From Chlorobium sp. (lineage in GTDB: Bacteria; Bacteroidota; Chlorobiia; Chlorobiales; Chlorobiaceae), in NCBI GenBank assembly GCA_013203905.1, contig JABMPC010000004.1, positions 1 through 33,364 on the forward strand: a stretch of DNA of 33,364 nucleotides. Direction: 5' to 3'. Positions 1 to 7,585 of this stretch are shown piece after piece (the stretch's first letter is position 1; every line of letters begins with the position of its first letter). Under the pieces are notes generated by a model that was not told the DNA's origin, searched no databases, and saw nothing but the letters and a program-made list of their open reading frames with translations. The position numbers and the translations under genes are program-made.

Positions 1-827
1 GAAATACCGCAAGCAATATAGAGCCGGGGCGCTATTGACTTGCCGGTCTGCCCTATCTGCTCCCCATGCGGCCTCCAACCTTCGTCAACGGCTGTCCTGC
101 TTGCGCCAACTGTCCCGCCAAACAGAGAGGCAAGTTCCTCAAGAAGGGCAAACCCTTCCGCACCACCCATGCCCCGCCCACCGGCAACAACAACCCCAGC
201 TTCAGCAACATCGACCAACCCGGCCTGCATGACCACCTGCCGTACGATTGAAGGGAGATCATCCGCCCCGGAGGCAGGAACGGAAAGCAGCAGAACCTCC
301 GGAACACCTTCCATTGAACGCTCTACCGGTATTGAGGAAGAGAGTATGGTCAAAATAACGCGGGGAGAGGCCGCCACAAAGGCTCCCTCCGCCGCACCGG
401 AATAGAGCCGACGACGGCAGGAACCGTCTTGGGGAACTGCACTGCAACCAGTGAGAAGCGAGGCCCCAAGGCGCACAGAAAGAGCCGGAACAAGGTCGCG
501 GGAAAGCGCAGTATCAGCAAACAGCAGCTCACTGTACCTCCCATCGTCAAACAGACCGCTGATAACCTCACCATACAGGCGAGGATCATAGCGCCTCAGC
601 CGATCATCAGACGCATAATGAATCACCCCTGGGCCCGAAAGCTGTCCGAGAGGATTCTCACCGTCAACTGCGCCCAGAACAAGGGCATGAAGGCCGGAAC
701 CCTTGCATTCCAGCTGCATACGGTGCCAGAGATCTACAGAAGCCCTCTTCAGAACCCCTTCTCGCTGCTCAAGCACCATCAGCCGACTGCGCACGCTCCT
801 CCCGGTCGTCAGAGTATTGTCGCTCAT
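1..827 (-). CDS. etfA: Electron transfer flavoprotein alpha subunit, 3' end cut off by window
   Basis: This is the N-terminal 275 codons of the ETF alpha subunit, which with EtfB carries FAD and passes electrons between flavin dehydrogenases and a quinone oxidoreductase or other partner in the cytoplasm. I translated it by hand from the ATG at 827, because it has no stop inside the window. The N-terminal half is the alpha/beta domain. The last 60 residues show the conserved FAD-domain signatures GGRGMGG, GASRTAVDEGW and IGQTGKSIAP, followed by LYIACGIS. The start codon overlaps the etfB stop in an ATGA arrangement, so the two are translationally coupled. The missing part, about 40-50 residues, should lie just left of the window. 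Identity is secure; the redox partner cannot be told from here. Confidence 0.93.
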   Translation of the reverse strand, partial: MSDNTLTTGRSVRSRLMVLEQREGVLKRASVDLWHRMQLECKGSGLHALVLGAVDGENPLGQLSGPGVIHYASDDRLRRYDPRLYGEVISGLFDDGRYSELLFADTALSRDLVPALSVRLGASLLTGCSAVPQDGSCRRRLYSGAAEGAFVAASPRVILTILSSSIPVERSMEGVPEVLLLSVPASGADDLPSIVRQVVMQAGLVDVAEAGVVVAGGRGMGGAEGFALLEELASLFGGTVGASRTAVDEGWRPHGEQIGQTGKSIAPRLYIACGI

Positions 828-1573
828 TGCAGCAGCCCCCTTCCATGAAGCATGCCGGCCAGCTCTCTGGCGTCAGAGGCAAATTGACAGTTTTTTTTAT
901 TTGAAACCGGCTGAAGCCCGGCTAGTCTGACACGCGCATCCTCAAGAGTTGAGCCGTCAACAATCTCAACAGGCTTTTTACGCCCCTCCATCACCCCTCT
1001 CATACTTGTTTTGCGGGGAATATTCAGCCCCTTTTCAGCACTGATCACAACCGGAGCGGAAACCTCCAGAACCTCCCGTCCGCCCTCAATTTCCCGTTCA
1101 AGCCGGAAAAGACCCGCATCTCCGCCCTCAAGAGAACTCACCGCACACACCGAATGCAAGCCAAGCAGTTCAGCAAGCATTCCCGGCACCTCAGCGCTCC
1201 CATAATCAGTAGACTGACGACCGCAGAGCACCATATCCGGCAGAGCACCCGAATACCAGGAAGTTATTGTTCTAAAAAGAATTGCGGCCGTTAGCGATGG
1301 ATCTGAACTCTCACCTTCTGCCAGCACCACCCGATCGGCACCTAAGGCTAGCGTCTTGCGAAGTGCATCCAAGCCCGTGCGAGGCGAAAGGCTGAAAACA
1401 GTAACCTCACCACCTCCAAGCCGCTCTTTCAGCTTCAGCGCCTCTTCAAGGGCATATTCATCATAAGGATTGATCACTTCGGTAATCCTTGAGCGATCAA
1501 GAGCTCCTTCTGAAAACCCGAACACCGAAGCGGTATCGGGTACCAGACAGACACAAACAGCAATGTGCATCAT
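824..1573 (-). CDS. etfB: Electron transfer flavoprotein beta subunit
   Basis: EtfB pairs with EtfA to form the FAD/AMP-binding electron carrier. The protein (249 residues from this start) has the family length and the expected landmarks: VCLVPDTASV at the N terminus, NPYDEYALEEALKLKE near residue 35, GRQSTDYGSAEVPGMLAELL near residue 120, and the signature NIPRKTSMRGVMEGRKKP near residue 190, close to the classic PRYxSLxGIMxAKKKP. An in-frame ATG exists 21 bases earlier at 1594, but its first codons are the ribosome site itself (AAAGAGGAG), so I place the start at the ATG at 1573; the ATG at 1570 is also possible. It overlaps etfA by 4 bases. Whether this is an ordinary or a bifurcating ETF is not visible. 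Confidence 0.93.
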   Translation of the reverse strand: MMHIAVCVCLVPDTASVFGFSEGALDRSRITEVINPYDEYALEEALKLKERLGGGEVTVFSLSPRTGLDALRKTLALGADRVVLAEGESSDPSLTAAILFRTITSWYSGALPDMVLCGRQSTDYGSAEVPGMLAELLGLHSVCAVSSLEGGDAGLFRLEREIEGGREVLEVSAPVVISAEKGLNIPRKTSMRGVMEGRKKPVEIVDGSTLEDARVRLAGLQPVSNKKNCQFASDARELAGMLHGRGLLQ

Positions 1574-1603
1574 AGGCGGGTTCTCCTCTTTCATTCAGAC
1601 AAT

Positions 1604-1631
1604 AAAAAAGCCGCTTGACAGCGGCTTTTTT
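1604..1631 (-). terminator. Intrinsic terminator between the tRNA genes and etfB
   Basis: The stem AAGCCGCT/AGCGGCTT closes on the short loop TGTCA (minus strand) and is flanked by an A-run and a T-run. It would end transcription of the tRNA genes before etfB. Because both flanks are homopolymeric it could work in either direction. Confidence 0.85.
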
Positions 1632-1642
1632 ATCAGTACAAG

Positions 1643-1724
1643 TGCCCGAGAGGAGATTCGAACTCCTACACCTTGCGGCGCTACCCCCTCAAGATAGTGT
1701 GTCTACCAATTCCACCACTCGGGC
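1643..1724 (-). tRNA. tRNA-Leu (anticodon GAG)
   Basis: The 7-bp acceptor stem GCCCGAG/CTCGGGC encloses a class II tRNA with a long variable arm. The anticodon stem CTATC/GGTAG holds the loop TTGAGGG, giving anticodon GAG (reads CUC/CUU). The T arm contains GTTCGAATC. The discriminator base is A and no CCA is encoded. It lies about 34 bases downstream of tRNA-Lys on the same strand and just before an intrinsic terminator, so the two are probably cotranscribed. Confidence 0.95.
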
Positions 1725-1758
1725 CTTACAACAATCCAACAATCTGCAATGAACAGAG

Positions 1759-1831
1759 TGAGAATAGAAGGGCTCGAACCTTCGACCCTCTGCTTAAAAG
1801 GCAGATGCTCTACCAACTGAGCTATATTCTC
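1759..1831 (-). tRNA. tRNA-Lys (anticodon UUU)
   Basis: The acceptor stem GAGAATA/TATTCTC, D arm TAGCTCAGTTGGTAGAGC, anticodon stem TCTGC/GCAGA with loop CTTTTAA and T arm GGTTCGAGCCC fold as a standard 73-nt tRNA. The anticodon is UUU. The CCA end is not encoded. It sits between the mS38-like peptide gene and tRNA-Leu, all on the minus strand. Confidence 0.96.
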
Positions 1832-1877
1832 AACCAATCCGCAAGACTGGAAACCAGCAGACAGCAAGCTACTATAC

Positions 1878-1892
1878 CTCACCAAAGGTGAG
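1878..1892 (-). other. Small hairpin just after the mS38-like gene
   Basis: A perfect 6-bp stem CTCACC/GGTGAG with a 3-nt loop lies 6 bases after the stop of the mS38-like gene and about 47 bases before tRNA-Lys. It lacks a T-run, so it is not a convincing intrinsic terminator. A role in RNA processing between the mRNA and the tRNAs is a guess. Confidence 0.35.
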
Positions 1893-1898
1893 AATCAC

Positions 1899-2006
1899 TT
1901 ACTTGTTCTGGTAACGCAGACGCTTCTTGTGACGATTCTTCCGACGCATTTTTTTGCGTTTGTGAACCGCCATCTTATGTCTTTTTCTCTTTTTTCCGCA
2001 GGGCAT
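1899..2006 (-). CDS. 35-residue basic peptide, AURKAIP1/COX24 (mS38)-type
   Basis: This tiny ORF encodes 35 residues, of which about 20 are Lys or Arg, beginning MPCGKKRKRHKMAVHKRKK. The motif of MxxHKRKKxRRKNRHKKR type followed by a C-terminal aromatic-containing tail matches the short bacterial proteins carrying the AURKAIP1/COX24 domain, whose mitochondrial relative is small-subunit ribosomal protein mS38. By analogy it should be a ribosome-bound peptide of the small subunit; this is inference from sequence style. AAGGA lies about 11 bases before the ATG. It is downstream of rho and upstream of two tRNA genes on the same strand. A start at the inner ATG (MAVHK) is possible but would drop the conserved MPCGKKRKRHK opening. 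Confidence 0.8.
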   Translation of the reverse strand: MPCGKKRKRHKMAVHKRKKMRRKNRHKKRLRYQNK

Positions 2007-2072
2007 GTATTCTGTGTCCTTACTCTTGTTTTAAAGGCAGATAATATAGGAAAAGTTTCCAATAGCACAAAC

Positions 2073-3362
2073 CTATCCGTTCATGTATTTGAAAAACTCT
2101 TTATTGTCTTTCGTGTCAGCAAGCTTCTCGCGCATAAACTCCATGCACTCAATCGGATTCTTCTCAGCAAGATACTTCCGAAGAAGCCAGGTCCGCGACA
2201 GCTCTTCCTGGCTGAACAGCAGCTCTTCCTTCCTTGTGCCGGACCGGAGAATGTCAATTGCAGGGAAAATCCTCCTCTCAGAGAGCCTGCGATCAAGCAG
2301 GAGTTCCATATTGCCAGTTCCCTTGAACTCTTCAAAAATAACATCATCCATCCGTGAGCCGGTGTCAACCAGCGCAGTGGCGATAATTGTCAGGCTGCCG
2401 CCCTCCTCGATATTTCGTGCCGCACCAAAAAACCGCTTTGGCTTGGTCAACGCATTGGCATCAATACCGCCCGAGAGAATCTTCCCGGAATGAGGAATAA
2501 TTGTGTTATGAGCACGGGCCAGACGGGTAATTGAATCAAGCAGCACAACCACATCGCGACCAACCTCAACAAGCCTTTTTGCCTTCTCCATCACCATGTC
2601 GGCAACCTGAACATGGCGCTCGGGATCCTCATCAAAAGTTGAGCTCACCACCTCGGCATCCACACTGCGGGCCATATCAGTCACCTCTTCAGGTCGCTCA
2701 TCAATAAGCAGCACTATCAGGTAGACCTCAGGGTGATTTTTGATGATTGCGTTGGCCACCATCTGCAGCAGCATGGTTTTACCGGTTTTTGGCTGTGCAA
2801 CAATAAGTCCGCGCTGCCCCTTACCAATCGGGGTAAAAATATCCATAATCCGGCCACAATGTTCATTCGTCTTAGTTTCAAGGCGAAGCCGCTCATGGGG
2901 AAACAGCGGGGTCAGATTCTCAAAGAAAGGCCGTTCGCGGGTTATTTCAGGTTCAGCCCCATCAATCGTATCAATCTTCAGGAGTGCGAAAAACCGCTCA
3001 CCCTCCTTAGGGGCACGCACCTGCCCTGAAACCGTATCACCAGTCCGCATGCTGAACCGCTTGATCTGGGAAGGGGATACATAAATATCGTCGGGAGATG
3101 AAAGATAGTTGTAGTTGGCAGAACGAAGGAAGCCGTACCCCTCAGGAATAACCTGAAGAACGCCAGTGTTCACCATCACTGCACCGCCCTCCTCGCCACT
3201 GTTCTTCTGCGACTGGGCTTCGATGATCTTGAAAATCAGCTCCTCCTTCCGGAGTCCTGCGGAAAGCACGCCAAGCTCTCTGGCCATGGCATTCAGCTCA
3301 AAAACCTTTTTTGTCTGGAGCATATTGATGTCCAGACCTTTTGAAGCGGTAGTGTTCGACAT
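2073..3362 (-). CDS. rho: Transcription termination factor Rho
   Basis: Rho is the hexameric RNA-dependent ATPase that ends transcription of untranslated RNA. The 429-residue product has the family length: a Rho_N helical segment (about residues 12-45), the cold-shock-like primary RNA-binding domain with EGYGFLRS and [13 protein letters not shown] (about 65-130), then the RecA-like motor. The motor shows the P-loop [11 protein letters not shown] near residue 190, the segment [11 protein letters not shown], Walker [15 protein letters not shown], the secondary-site stretch [21 protein letters not shown] and the arginine-containing [17 protein letters not shown] use the ATG at 3362; a TTG 15 bases upstream is also in frame. 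No clear ribosome site precedes either. A 250-base leader separates it from folC. Confidence 0.97.
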   Translation of the reverse strand: MSNTTASKGLDINMLQTKKVFELNAMARELGVLSAGLRKEELIFKIIEAQSQKNSGEEGGAVMVNTGVLQVIPEGYGFLRSANYNYLSSPDDIYVSPSQIKRFSMRTGDTVSGQVRAPKEGERFFALLKIDTIDGAEPEITRERPFFENLTPLFPHERLRLETKTNEHCGRIMDIFTPIGKGQRGLIVAQPKTGKTMLLQMVANAIIKNHPEVYLIVLLIDERPEEVTDMARSVDAEVVSSTFDEDPERHVQVADMVMEKAKRLVEVGRDVVVLLDSITRLARAHNTIIPHSGKILSGGIDANALTKPKRFFGAARNIEEGGSLTIIATALVDTGSRMDDVIFEEFKGTGNMELLLDRRLSERRIFPAIDILRSGTRKEELLFSQEELSRTWLLRKYLAEKNPIECMEFMREKLADTKDNKEFFKYMNG

Positions 3363-3570
3363 TGTACTTGTATTCAACGCTTATTAATAAATAAAGAGGG
3401 GGGAAACGCCCTGCAAAGGGCGAAATGGAAGCAACGGGACAGGGTCATGGCCTGAGGGAACGAAAAAATATTGCCCGAAACGCCGGAAGGTGTGCCATTG
3501 AAAAGTCCGGGAAGCAGTATGCGTGGGGAAAAATCTCTTGATAACAAGCGAACAATGGTAGTAGGCAAGC

Positions 3571-3590
3571 GATGCCCTGCTAAAGGCATC
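3571..3590 (-). other. Hairpin in the rho leader
   Basis: GATGCC and GGCATC form a perfect 6-bp stem around an 8-nt loop in the 263 bases between folC and rho. Outer bases AAGC (3567-3570) and GCTT (3596-3599) could extend the pairing across a bulge. I see no gene in this gap. Rho leaders of other bacteria are regulatory, but a role here is only a suggestion. Confidence 0.25.
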
Positions 3591-3625
3591 CTTTTGCTTA
3601 ATATAAAACTTTTTCCATAAAAAAT

Positions 3626-4939
3626 TCACAACTGATCCCCTTCTCCGTCCTCTGCCCGGACAGTGGTCTTCACATAGTCCAGCAAGGCGCCCGCCAAGTA
3701 AAACGAACCGGTCACAAGCACCAGCGACAACGGGGAACTCTCACGAAGCAGGCGCCGCATCCCCTCACCGACAGAATGTGCTACAGCTACCGCTCCCTCA
3801 CCACCCTCTTGGCAGCATATCTCCTGAAGCTCTTCAGCGGGCACGCTTCGCTCGGAAGGAATATCCACCACCACAAAGCGGCACTCAAGGCGAAGCAGCT
3901 CACGAATAATGGCCCGTGCATTCTTGTCGGAAGCAAGCCCGAGCAGCACAGAAACCCTGTCATAGCGAGCAATGAAAGGCAGGAGTGCATCAACCGTTGC
4001 CTTCACCCCATACGCATTGTGCGACACATCAAGCAGGACGGAGGGAGTGCTGGCAATCAACTCCAGCCGACCACGGTAACCAGTGGCATGCAGCCCAAGA
4101 AGTCCGCTTCGCACTGCCGCCTCACTGATGCCCGCATCAACAGCCACCATAACAGCAAGGGCAAGACTTGAGGAATGAAACGCTCCTGTCAGCGGAGCCT
4201 CCAGCCTCGAAAAGCTCTTGGAACCAATCTGAAGATCAACCACCAGCCGACCAATCGCCGACTCTACAACCTTGACACCACACTCTTTCCCCACCAGGTG
4301 TAGCGGTGCATCGCACTCTTCGGCTGCCCGTCGTATCTGAGCGAGACTCTCTTCACCGGAAGCCGATGAAAACACCCGTGAGCCAGGCTTGATGATGGCC
4401 GCCTTCTCCCCGGCAATAGCGCCGATGGTCGTTCCAAGCCAATCGGTATGGTCAAGACCTATGCCGGTAATGACTGCGTAGCTGGACCGAACCACATTGG
4501 TTGCATCGAGCCGCCCCCCCATTCCGGTTTCAATCACCGACACATCTACACCCTCATCAGCAAACCAGGCAAAAGCAATAGCCGTCGTAGCCTCAAAAAA
4601 AGTGGCATTTTTCTCCGAAACAGCCTCTTTCAAAAGGGATGCATAGTACGCCACCCGCTCTTGGGGAATAGGGAGGCCATCAATACGCATCCGCTCCGTA
4701 AAGTCAACAAGATGGGGTGAAGTATAGAGCGCCGTTTTGAGCCCTGCGGCCCGGAACATTGAGGCAAGAAGTGAGGCTACAGTTCCCTTGCCGTTCGTCC
4801 CCGCCACATGTACCGCCGTGCCAAGGCGATGCTCAGGGGAACCAACCATCTGCAGGAGTTCGCGCACCCGCTCAAGGCCAGGTTTTATTCCAAACCGGTG
4901 TAGCGGATAAAGAAAATCAAGGGTTTCCTGGTAGGTCAC
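3626..4939 (-). CDS. folC: Bifunctional folylpolyglutamate/dihydrofolate synthase
   Basis: FolC adds glutamate to dihydropteroate and to reduced folates in an ATP-dependent, Mur-ligase-like reaction. The P-loop VAGTNGKGTVASLL lies near residue 50. It is followed by TSPHLVDFTERMRI, the metal-binding region FFEATTAIAFAWF and IETGMGGRLDATNVV, GLDHTDWLGTTIGAIAGEKA, and the C-terminal-domain motif LDVSHNAYG (the DGAHNP position of other FolCs). I choose the GTG at 4939 because the family usually opens MTYxExLxxL, and this gives MTYQETLDFLYPL; a TTG at 4975 would instead overlap ruvA by 23 bases. The product is 437 residues, normal for the family. Same-strand spacing to ruvA is 13 bases, so they are likely one transcript. 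Confidence 0.95.
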   Translation of the reverse strand: MTYQETLDFLYPLHRFGIKPGLERVRELLQMVGSPEHRLGTAVHVAGTNGKGTVASLLASMFRAAGLKTALYTSPHLVDFTERMRIDGLPIPQERVAYYASLLKEAVSEKNATFFEATTAIAFAWFADEGVDVSVIETGMGGRLDATNVVRSSYAVITGIGLDHTDWLGTTIGAIAGEKAAIIKPGSRVFSSASGEESLAQIRRAAEECDAPLHLVGKECGVKVVESAIGRLVVDLQIGSKSFSRLEAPLTGAFHSSSLALAVMVAVDAGISEAAVRSGLLGLHATGYRGRLELIASTPSVLLDVSHNAYGVKATVDALLPFIARYDRVSVLLGLASDKNARAIIRELLRLECRFVVVDIPSERSVPAEELQEICCQEGGEGAVAVAHSVGEGMRRLLRESSPLSLVLVTGSFYLAGALLDYVKTTVRAEDGEGDQL

Positions 4940-4952
4940 AAGATCAAAAAAG

Positions 4953-5555
4953 CTACCGGTTATGCATGGAGGCAAGCGCCGACTTGATGAGAGCCTCTAA
5001 AGAGGCATCCGGATCAAGCTCCAATGCGCCACCCACCGCCTGATTGGCCACAGGACGGGGAAAACCGAGCGTCATGAGGGCGTTGACCGCGTCGTCCCTG
5101 AACCCCCCCCGGCTGGCTGAAGCCGAAGTCACAGTACTGCCCGCAGGGGCAAGCTTGAGAATTTTGTCGCGAAGCTCAAGAATGATGCGCGCCGCGGTTT
5201 TTCGGCCAACACCGGTAATACCGAAAAGCCGTTCCGGTGCATTTGCTAAAATGGCCTCATGCACCTCCCCGACAGCCATGCCGGAAAGCACCGCCAGGGC
5301 AAGCTTAGGCCCAACGCCGGAAGTAAGGAGCAGGAGCCGGAAGAGCTGCTTCTCCTCCTCGGTCGCAAAACCGTAGAGCTGAAGAGCGTCCTCACGGACA
5401 GAAAGATGGGTATAAAGAATGGCTTCGGTTCCCGGCTCAGGCAGCTGCCGGAGAGTACCAGCGGAAACCAGGAACCGATAGGCTATACCGCCAACCTCGA
5501 GAACCGCCTCTTCAGGCAGACACGAAATGAGTCTGCCGCGAAAATATGCATACAT
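4953..5555 (-). CDS. ruvA: Holliday junction DNA helicase subunit RuvA
   Basis: RuvA tetramers hold the four-way junction while RuvB drives branch migration in recombinational repair. The product is 200 residues. It starts [12 protein letters not shown] (OB-fold domain, about 1-63), then has two helix-hairpin-helix motifs with [17 protein letters not shown] and [20 protein letters not shown] (about 70-140), a short linker and a C-terminal RuvB-contacting domain with [12 protein letters not shown]. The open frame extends 33 codons upstream, but homology and the ribosome site AGAGAGGTG fix the start at 5555. That ribosome site is one arm of a 12-nt inverted repeat (see 5561-5700). folC follows closely. 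Confidence 0.96.
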   Translation of the reverse strand: MYAYFRGRLISCLPEEAVLEVGGIAYRFLVSAGTLRQLPEPGTEAILYTHLSVREDALQLYGFATEEEKQLFRLLLLTSGVGPKLALAVLSGMAVGEVHEAILANAPERLFGITGVGRKTAARIILELRDKILKLAPAGSTVTSASASRGGFRDDAVNALMTLGFPRPVANQAVGGALELDPDASLEALIKSALASMHNR

Positions 5556-5560
5556 GTAAA

Positions 5561-5700
5561 GGCACCTCTCTTGATTGTCGTGAGCGCTTTGAGAGCGAAA
5601 CGGACGGAGTGCAGAAACCGTAGTGTACACGGCGTACTTGAGGATTTCGAGCACCGCTCAACGATGCAATCGGAGCGCGTAGCAAATAAAGAGAGGTGCC
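5561..5700 (-). promoter_or_regulatory. 12-nt inverted repeat whose inner arm covers the ruvA ribosome site
   Basis: The plus-strand bases 5561-5572 (GGCACCTCTCTT) and 5689-5700 (AAGAGAGGTGCC) are perfect reverse complements, 116 bases apart, filling most of the rpsT-ruvA gap. On the minus-strand transcript the downstream arm is the ruvA Shine-Dalgarno itself, 5 bases from the ATG. A transcript reading through from rpsT could therefore fold and hide the site, whereas one starting between the arms could not. The pairing is seen; the regulatory role is inference. Confidence 0.5.
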
Positions 5701-5729
5701 CGGAAAGAAAATGGCAAGCGTTCCGGCCT

Positions 5730-6005
5730 TTACTCAGCCTTGCCGTACTCGTTCAGGATGCGGGCAAGCTGCGACTTCTTACGGGAAGCCTTATTGGCAT
5801 GAATGTAGTTCTTGATGCCAAGACGATCAAGTTTCTGAACCGCAGAACGGTATGCAACCTCAACCTCAGGTTTGGGAGCACCGGCATCAACAAGCTTCTG
5901 CATGTTCTTGATCAGAACCTTCAGCTCTTTTTTGCGAGCCCTGTTCCGTGCATTTTTTCTGTCGGACTGCCGAAGTCTTTTTTCAGCGGATTTGTGTAAA
6001 GGCAT
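5730..6005 (-). CDS. rpsT: Small ribosomal subunit protein bS20
   Basis: S20 is a three-helix primary binder of 16S rRNA. The 91-residue, very basic product opens [20 protein letters not shown], has [12 protein letters not shown] in the middle and [18 protein letters not shown] at the end, all family hallmarks. The start is the ATG at 6005; a TTG two codons upstream adds nothing to the homology. It is divergent from glmM, with a recognisable promoter at 6070-6097. Read-through into ruvA is possible since no terminator follows. Confidence 0.96.
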   Translation of the reverse strand: MPLHKSAEKRLRQSDRKNARNRARKKELKVLIKNMQKLVDAGAPKPEVEVAYRSAVQKLDRLGIKNYIHANKASRKKSQLARILNEYGKAE

Positions 6006-6069
6006 AAACAATAGCTCTTTATGGGAATTGAATCAACGAAAACCCCGATTTCAATAAGAAAAGGTCTGT

Positions 6070-6097
6070 AATATAGCAGAAGCAAGCAGAAATTCAA
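6070..6097 (-). promoter_or_regulatory. Likely sigma70-type promoter of rpsT
   Basis: On the minus strand TTGAAT (6092-6097) and TATATT (6070-6075) are separated by 16 bases, matching 4/6 and 5/6 of the -35 and -10 consensus. The start of transcription would fall about 60 bases before the rpsT ATG. This is pattern recognition only. Confidence 0.5.
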
Positions 6098-6151
6098 AAA
6101 GCCCTCCCCTCTTTTTTCTTATATTGGGCCAAAACAAAACCGAACACCTTT

Positions 6152-7576
6152 ATGAGCCTGATGATAAGCGTTTCCGGAATCCGGGGCATAGTCGGCGAAA
6201 GCCTTACCCCGACCAATCTCACCGCATTTGCCACTGCCTTTGCCTCATGGGCAGAGACCAGAAAAAAAGAGCGGGAACCCGGAGCCCTCAGCCAGAGGCC
6301 GCATATAATAATTGGCCGCGACACCCGACCCACAGGAGATGCAATCAGTGGGCTTGTCCAGAGCGCTCTTGTGCTCTCGGGCTGCAATGTCACCGACATT
6401 GGCATTGCCACCACCCCAACCGTTGAATTAGCCGTCACCGAAGAAAAAGCCGACGGCGGGCTCATCATCACTGCATCGCACAACCCCGTAGAGTGGAACG
6501 CACTGAAAATGCTCAACCACCGTGGAGAATTTCTCGACAGAGAAGATGTTATAGAGCTGATGCGCATTGCCTCTGCCCCAAACCCCCAAAGCGCCCGATG
6601 GGACAACATCGGAACCACCACCAAAACAAGCCGCCACGACGCACTCCACATTGAAAAAATTCTCACACTTCCCTTCATTCATACCGAAGAGATCAGAAAA
6701 GCACAGTTCCGGGTTCTCGTTGACTGCGTTGAAGGTGCAGGCTGCGCAATAGTCCCCGACCTCTGCCACAAGCTCGGCATTGCTGAAGTCATCCCCTTCG
6801 CCTGCGGCGGCACCGGTCTGTTCCCGCGGAACCCCGAACCCATTGAAGAGAACCTCCAGGAAACCATCGCCGCCCTCAAAAAATCAGGGGCCGACTTCGC
6901 CCTTGTTGTCGACCCCGATGTTGACCGCCTCGCCCTCATCTCCGAAGATGGCACCCTTTTCGGCGAAGAGTACACCCTTGTGGCATGCGCCGACTACTAC
7001 CTTAAAGAGAGAGTCGGCCCCGTTGCCAATAACCTCTCCAGCAGCCGAGCCCTCAAAGACATAGCCACCCGTTACGGCCAGAAGTGCTTCAGCGCAGAAG
7101 TCGGGGAAGCCAATGTCACCAGACTCATGAAAGAGCACCATGCAGTCATTGGCGGAGAGGGCAACGGCGGAGTCATTCTCCCCGAACTCCACTACGGCCG
7201 CGACGCCCTTGTAGCCATAGCCATGGCGGTGCAGGCGTTCGCATACTGGCAGACATCGCACCCCGGAGAGCCGCTCTCCCGGTTCCGCCGCGAATTCCCC
7301 GACTATGAAATGTCGAAACAGAAAATTGATCTTACCCCCGAAAGCAAAGAGCGACTACCGGAAATTTTTGCAGCAATCGCCCGAAGCTACCCCGGCGCAA
7401 AGGCCGACACGCGCGATGGACTGAAGCTCGACTTCCCGGAGAGCTGGGTACACCTGCGCCCCTCGAACACCGAACCAATCGTGCGCATTTACTCCGAAGC
7501 CTCAACACGGGAAAAGGCCGAATCCCTTGCCGACGAAATCCGCCGGGCAATCGAACAGCACGCAACCGGAGCATAG
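6152..7576 (+). CDS. glmM: Phosphoglucosamine mutase / phosphohexomutase
   Basis: This alpha-D-phosphohexomutase most likely converts glucosamine-6-P to glucosamine-1-P for UDP-GlcNAc synthesis. The 474-residue protein shows all four active-site loops: the phosphoserine loop TASHNP with catalytic Ser109, the metal loop DPDVDR starting at Asp254, the sugar-recognition loop GGEGNGGV, and the phosphate-binding loop RPSNTEPIVRIY near the C terminus. The N-terminal SVSGIRGIVGESLTP is typical. The GGEGNGG loop resembles the GlmM/PMM form of Bacteroidota and archaea rather than E. coli GlmM, so phosphomannomutase activity cannot be excluded. A uridylyltransferase of GlmU type lies at 17028 in this window. 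The ABC exporter gene starts 9 bases downstream, suggesting cotranscription. Confidence 0.88.
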   Translation: MSLMISVSGIRGIVGESLTPTNLTAFATAFASWAETRKKEREPGALSQRPHIIIGRDTRPTGDAISGLVQSALVLSGCNVTDIGIATTPTVELAVTEEKADGGLIITASHNPVEWNALKMLNHRGEFLDREDVIELMRIASAPNPQSARWDNIGTTTKTSRHDALHIEKILTLPFIHTEEIRKAQFRVLVDCVEGAGCAIVPDLCHKLGIAEVIPFACGGTGLFPRNPEPIEENLQETIAALKKSGADFALVVDPDVDRLALISEDGTLFGEEYTLVACADYYLKERVGPVANNLSSSRALKDIATRYGQKCFSAEVGEANVTRLMKEHHAVIGGEGNGGVILPELHYGRDALVAIAMAVQAFAYWQTSHPGEPLSRFRREFPDYEMSKQKIDLTPESKERLPEIFAAIARSYPGAKADTRDGLKLDFPESWVHLRPSNTEPIVRIYSEASTREKAESLADEIRRAIEQHATGA

Positions 7577-7585
7577 CAACACCCC

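Noticed and set aside
35-405. Plus-strand open frames at the left edge
   Set aside because: They are antisense shadows of etfA, which I could translate without interruption from 827 to the window edge.
1703-1885. Open frame on the minus strand across the tRNA pair
   Set aside because: It is the accidental translation of tRNA-Lys and part of tRNA-Leu; both fold as tRNAs.
3374-3629. Two overlapping minus-strand open frames in the rho-folC gap
   Set aside because: No family resemblance, no ribosome site, low-complexity ends; treated as non-coding leader.
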